A DNA stretch of 64,000 nt from Drechslerella dactyloides. Lineage: Eukaryota > Ascomycota > Orbiliomycetes > Orbiliales > Orbiliaceae. The position numbers and the translations under genes are program-made. Positions 59,162-64,000 of this stretch are shown one piece after another. Every line of letters begins with the position of its first letter. Position 1 is the first letter of the stretch. The stretch is taken from positions 4,278,001-4,342,000 of the forward strand of contig JAGTWJ010000017.1 in NCBI GenBank assembly GCA_020064725.1, in the 5' to 3' direction. Under the pieces are notes generated by a model that was not told the origin of the DNA, did not search any database, and saw nothing but the letters and a program-made list of their open reading frames with translations.

Positions 59162-59765
59162 TCTTGTTCTCGCAACCCAGACCTTCGCCGGTTAAAGTAC
59201 GGCAGTCTGGCTCGCGAGACAAAAGCCAGATGCAGACGGCTTCCATTGGCTGCGAACAAAATATCATATAGGAGTCATATAGAATATTTCGACTGCAGCG
59301 TCAGATCTATTGTGTATTGCACCAGTAGGCGTGCAGGCATGCGCAACATCGGTATATATGCATATATGTTCCGGGTTTGTCCTATAAACCAGAAGCTTCC
59401 CGGTCTTATCAACCAGACTCTACGATTTTCGATGTCATATATCGCCGCCGTCTTCCAAAACAAAACACGTCTCTGTATACCTAGGTACTTATATAGCTTA
59501 CGCAAGCTAATTATAAATGACGGCGGGGTAGCTTCGCGGGAAGTCCGGACGAATGTCACCGTATTGCGGAGCTTTGTAATATAGTAATAATATGGGATCA
59601 ATCGAAATATATACGCATACGTCGTGTCCGGATATATATATATATCGACGTACACAAAATACTCGGGTACATAAAAACTACAAACCTATCTAGGGTCGCA
59701 TATATACTCTTGCCTCGCGAGTCAGACTGCCGTACTTTACAGTCTGGTTTATAACCGAGACAAGA
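59162..59765. mobile_element. 604-bp MITE with TA target duplication
   Basis: Imperfect inverted termini of about 60 bp: 59162..59225 (TCTTGTTCTCGC...GGTTAAAGTACGGCAGTCTGG...) and the reverse complement of 59706..59765 (TCTTGTCTCGG...TAAAGTACGGCAGTCTG...). Both ends are flanked by TA, which points to the Tc1/mariner superfamily. The interior is AT-rich. Its longest open frame (59246..59584, 112 codons) shows no transposase motif, so the element is non-autonomous. A lone related terminus lies at 52048..52112. Confidence 0.75.
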
Positions 59766-62345
59766 TATACACTGGCGGGTTCACGCCTGTCTCATTTCTT
59801 GTGCCTTTCATATCTAATTACTTAAAGTACTTTTTTATATTTTATTTATCTGTATGTTGAAAGAAAACTTGATAAGCAACGCTGGTGGGCCACTGAATCA
59901 TTTATTCGTCCATGAATATGAGCGTTCAGTTGATAATGTGACTGGAGTTGCTTGAGATCCATGGCTCGCAAAGCGTGTCTTATTGATCGATTCTGATAGT
60001 AATTTATGCGTCAATTGTCTTGGTGACAAGATGCAGTGATGGCCTGAGTGGCTTTAAAGTACTGGCTGACTGCTCAAAGTGACCAGTTTGAAGATACTCG
60101 GAGTTAATTTTAAGATAGTAGATGCACATGGTCAGACGATAGATTGCTTGGTAAACTAGATCAATCTCGGTCTGGTCTGGTCTCACGAGCCAGTCTGGTC
60201 CAAGTTAACGCTGGCATATATCGCTAGCTATGGAAACGGTGCGGCTTAATCCGCATGGCTTGGGGCTGAAATAGCACAGACACAATGCAGCTTGGCGTTT
60301 ACATAGGGGGTTGTGCATTGGATGAGACACATATCCATGGCTACGCTATCTAGTACCTAGAAACGAGCGAGTATCGCAGAGTTTAGTAGCTTTGCGCTTT
60401 TGAGACCTGACGTCGTTGATAGAAGACGTTGTAGTCGGCCATAAATTACTTATCTCCGAACACGAACTGTGATCAGGCCAGGTCGCGCGCAGGGTTTACA
60501 ATGGGCCCACCAGAAGAATGTCCTGCCGGCAAGCCTCCAATCGCGTCAGTCCAGCCACGACCGCAGGCTCGGTCCATCGGGAATGAACATGGGAAAGAAG
60601 GTCATGGACCGGTTCTTCCTGCCTGCTCGAACGGCGAATTAATTGAAGGGGAAGGGGGAGAAAAAAAAAGGTTCGGGAATGGAGTGGGCCATGGGGGGGT
60701 GGTCCCGTTCGCGTTCCCTGCGAACCTCGGCTCTGAGGAATGCACGCCGATGCAGACCATGGTCATGCACAGGGCGGAGAATACATTAGGAAGGAGCAGC
60801 AGCTGAGGACACTTCTTTTTTTTCTCTGCGTCTTCCTTTCTTCTCCTTCTCCTGCAGAAGCGTACGCGACAGGCATGTGATTGACGCATTGGAATTGCAG
60901 ATGTTTGGATTGCAGACGAGGTAACCAAGAAGTAACGTCGGGACTCCTTTTTCGGGCACCCTGGCCGGGTGGAGGAGTGCCAATTTCCGCCACAGATCCA
61001 AAGCAGCGTCATGGAGTGTCCTTGATATCAGAGCTGACGGGTCAGCCGGTGCTGCCCGCGTCTGGTCCGATCTGTATCTGTTTGTTTGCATGCAACTGCA
61101 ACTGCATTGCATCAACAGTCGATTGGCCGGCGCGGATGGAGCTTGCAGAGTTTGCTATTGTCGAACCTTGATTTTGCATGTGCAAGATGCTGCTTTACTG
61201 TGCTTCGTACAGCTGTCTGTAGATGGCCTCGAGTGCACAGCACGCGTAACGCGGGTGCATGAACAGGCTCGCATCCGGATTCTTGTAGAATGCCAATGGC
61301 TTCCGCTTGGAGGAATGCCTTGGTTTGACATGCAGATGACATTGTGGCCACTAGCGGGAGACCTTGCTTGCCTGGGCGAGAGATTTGGCGGAAAGTTTCG
61401 ACCTGCCCTGGCCTGGTTTCCTCCTTGGAGTTTTCTCATGTGTCGACGGCGGGTAGCTTGGCCTGCCGTATTATATTTCTGGCGTAATCTTATTCGAGGG
61501 CCCCGAATGCGCACCTTCGTGTATTTGTATATAAAAGTGCTATCGCGCAATTTCGATTCCTGCCGGAGCTGTAAACACCTGCCGGACTTCTCTCCTTCAC
61601 AGTTGATATCATACCGATCTAGACTCTTCCGTTAATATCGAAGCATCTCTGTCGCGCGTCAGCAGTAGGAACGTTATTGGATATCGTCGTCGTCGCCTGT
61701 AATCGTAATAGACTCGCACGTACGGTAGCGCGTCCCCCTCGATCGAATCGATCCTGCTCCTCGTCCTCCCTGAGACACACGCACGGCCCCTGCACCCGCA
61801 CCGCTGCCCGAGTGCGACCAGCCAGCGACACCGAAGCAGAGACACGTCCGCGATCACGTTCACGCCGTCGACCGCGCAGTTCAGCAGGCCGCCAGTGCTG
61901 CGGGCTGGTGTTGGTTGTGGTTGGTGTGGCTGTCGTCTGGCCGCCGAGAACAGCAAGACAGCTGCTCGCTTGACCGCCGCTGAAATTAAACAGACAGGCA
62001 AAATTCCAGAGCCAAATAAAAAGACCGTCGAGAATAAGAAAAAGCTCGGCCTCCCTTCGAGTCTTTCCTCTCCGCAGGTTCCCGCCTCCTGAGCCCCGTC
62101 GATTCCTCCCTCCATCCTCTGCCATCGCAGCCTCTGCTCCTCCAGCCTCGCGTCCGCCCAAGGTTCACGATATCACGACGCCCTCACGACCAGAATCCTT
62201 GCCGAACGCCCCGTGCCGTGCCCCTATCCTCCCCGTCTGTCCAGTCCACCACTCTCTCACACGCCCGCCCTCTGCCTCCCCACACCCTCCCTGTCACAGC
62301 CACGGTAGCAGCACCGGCTGAAGTAGCAGCAGAGTCGCAGCAGCC
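59766..62345. other. Gene-poor region and ELO promoter/leader
   Basis: 2.6 kb without a supported gene. A weak trace of the MITE-end motif (TCTCACGAGCCAGTCTGGTC) occurs at 60181. From about 61700 to 62345 the sequence is GC- and pyrimidine-rich, as expected for the ELO promoter and leader; a CTCTCCGCAG at about 62070 could be a leader intron acceptor. Confidence 0.4.
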
Positions 62346-63830
62346 ATGTCGTCGCTTCCAATCCCGACGCTCGACCGGCCCTTCGGGATCCATCTGTGGC
62401 CGATCTTCTCGAAGGTCTTTGAGCTGGTCGTCGGCTACCCGGCCGAGCAGTTCGATTTCGTGCACGGCAAGACGCCTGTCTCCACGTTGCCCGCCGCCTT
62501 GGCCCTGATCACGGTCTACTATGCGGTCATCTTCAGCGGCAAGAACATCATGGCGGACAGGAAGGCCCTGCGCCTAAACGCCCTGTTCCAGATCCACAAC
62601 GTCTTCCTGACGTTCCTGTCCGGCTCGCTGCTGGCCCTGGCGTTGGAGCAGATGATCCCCATTCTGTTCCGGAACGGGCTCTTTTACGCCATCTGCAACT
62701 ATCACTCGTACACTCAGAAACTGGTCGTCATCTACTATGTGAGTAATGCCTCGCTTACCTGGCTTGTTTTCTTTCGACTTGGTGGAGTTTTGCTTTGGGC
62801 GTGGATTCCGCGGGACAATGACGCTAACGTGTGGGGATCGCTTTTTTGTAGTTGAACTATCTCACGAAATACGTAAGATCCAAATACCATTCGATGGATG
62901 CAGCAGACGGTGCAGTTCGTGATGGGGTGTGACTAACGTGGATGATTGTGCAGTTCGAGCTCCTTGATACCGTGTTCCTGTTCTTGAAGAAGAAGCCTTT
63001 GAGTGAGTATTTGTTCTTGCGAGGGGAGGAGTGAAAGTGGGGGAGAATGTGCTGACGGAACGGTGAAATTATCAGCTTTCTTGCACACCTACCATCACGG
63101 TGCCACGGCGTTGTTGTGCTATACGCAGCTTGTTGGAACGACCTCGGTGGTAAGTTGAGCCATCGAAACTCGAAGATGAACAAGGAAACAGTGCAGCTCG
63201 AACTAACATGCACACCAATCCAGCAATGGGTTCCCATCTGCATCAACCTGTTCGTCCACGTCGTGATGTACTGGTACTACTTCCTCTCTGCCCGCGGCAT
63301 CCGCGTCTGGTGGAAGGAGTGGATCACCCGTCTCCAGATCGCCCAATTCGTCATTGACCTTGGTAAGCGCTGAACACTCCGGTTTGCATTCATGCTCACG
63401 ATTTGTGGCTGACGGTGAATCTGGTTTTCTAGTCTTCGTCTTCTTTGCCTCGTACACCTACTTTATGAACACGTACTTCCCATGGATGCCGAATGCAGGA
63501 GAGTGCGCCGGTGAGGAGTTCGCCGCTATTGCTGGCATGGGTATTCTCTCCTCGTATCTCGTCCTCTTCATTTCCTTCTACCTGGCCACCTACAAGAAGT
63601 CCGGGAAGCGGGCTGCTCGCAAGTCTATCTCCAACGGTACCATCAGCCTCGACCCTAAGTTCTCAGATGCTGCCCTGGACAACGGCTCTCCCAAGCCGGA
63701 GAGTAAGCCGGAGACTAAGGCTGGCGAAAACGGCCTCACCACCACCTACGCAAATGGAGATGCCAACGGCGAGCTTCGTGCCCGTGCTCCAAGCCCCGGT
63801 GGCCCGGCCACTCGTTCTCGGAAGGCCTAA
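62346..63830 (+). CDS. ELO-family very-long-chain fatty acid elongase, 357 aa
   Basis: Six exons: 62346..62738, 62852..62872, 62954..63002, 63076..63149, 63224..63362, 63433..63830. The protein has the ELO layout: several membrane helices, the KYFELLDTVFLFLKKKP signature crossing three exons, and the active-site histidine box HTYHH (His158, 161, 162). VMYWYYFLSARGIRVWWKEWITRLQ and a lysine-rich cytoplasmic tail follow. It is the ER condensing enzyme (3-ketoacyl-CoA synthase) of fatty acid elongation, similar to yeast Elo2/Elo3. Exon 2 is a 21-nt micro-exon encoding LNYLTKY; leaving it out would keep frame but delete part of the conserved block. The C-terminus ends in a Pro/Ser/Lys-rich stretch (GGPATRSRKA). 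Confidence 0.95.
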
Positions 63831-64000
63831 ACCCCTACCGCCGAAAGAGCAGCCGGGTCGTCGCGCGGTCGCTCTTTCACATCATGATCAGCTTGCATAT
63901 CAGTTATCGGATACCAATCACAGCCAGGGGCTGGACATGATACAGGCCACCACGCGGCGACCCTCCCACTTCTCTCTCCTTCCTGTCAATACTGCTTGAG

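Noticed and set aside
59246..59584. Transposase gene inside the MITE
   Set aside because: The 112-codon frame has no HTH or DDE motif and overlaps a frame of similar length on the other strand.
61090..62115. Genes upstream of the elongase on either strand
   Set aside because: Cys/Arg-rich frames without domains in a GC- and pyrimidine-rich leader region.
1..64000. CRISPR arrays, bacterial operons or prokaryotic regulatory elements
   Set aside because: The window is eukaryotic nuclear DNA; the only regular repeats are ankyrin-coding units and transposon ends.
1..64000. A secondary-metabolite cluster
   Set aside because: No polyketide synthase, nonribosomal synthetase, terpene cyclase or cluster-type regulator is present; the genes are mostly housekeeping.

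Overview
This is nuclear DNA of a filamentous ascomycete (Pezizomycotina). Genes are single-copy eukaryotic genes split by short introns (mostly 50-110 nt) with GT(A/G)NGN donors, CTAAC/CTGAC-like branch points and YAG acceptors. A CFIm25 gene, absent from budding yeast, is present, as is a transposon degraded by C-to-T/G-to-A change in the manner of RIP. I cannot name class or genus. All exon structures were worked out by hand from the sequence and checked for frame: every multi-exon model below closes in frame to one stop, with the complications noted for the CFIm25 and NLR genes. Function names rest on recognised motifs and family resemblance, not on a search.

Layout. 1-5.8 kb: the 5' part of a secreted LysM protein running off the left edge, then an unrecognised 3-exon gene. 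5.8-16.4 kb: three core genes, VPS1 (dynamin-like GTPase, minus), MCM5 (replicative helicase subunit, minus) and VPS54 (GARP tether subunit, plus); MCM5 and VPS54 share a divergent promoter. 16.9-20.4 kb: CFIm25 (minus), with an open, protein-like reading frame continuing past its stop, divergent from a METTL25/RRNAD1-type methyltransferase. 21.3-23.3 kb: a very AT-rich relic of a pogo/Fot1-type transposon with perfect GC-rich inverted termini. 24.5-29.3 kb: two Golgi-type glycosyltransferases, a GT90 (CAP10) and a GT31-like enzyme. 30.8-37.5 kb: NAD+ synthetase (QNS1) and a TRK potassium transporter, convergent. 40.7-45.6 kb: a serine/alanine-rich coiled-coil protein, an SRR1-like protein and an unrecognised protein. 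46.5-50.8 kb: a fungal NLR (nucleoside-phosphorylase, NACHT, ten ankyrin repeats). 53.2-58.0 kb: an ATP-dependent DNA ligase-family protein and the cytochrome oxidase subunit COX6. 58-62.3 kb: a gene-poor stretch holding a 604-bp MITE. 62.3-63.8 kb: an ELO-family fatty acid elongase with a 21-nt micro-exon.

How they work together. There is no metabolic cluster. VPS1 and VPS54 act in Golgi/endosome traffic, and the two glycosyltransferases and elongase are secretory-pathway membrane enzymes, but nothing shows joint regulation. The most unusual items are an intron in the GT31-like gene that is a tandem copy of the exon after it, the in-frame stop in CFIm25, the relic pogo element with intact ends, and the NLR with near-identical ankyrin repeats and an odd long intron.
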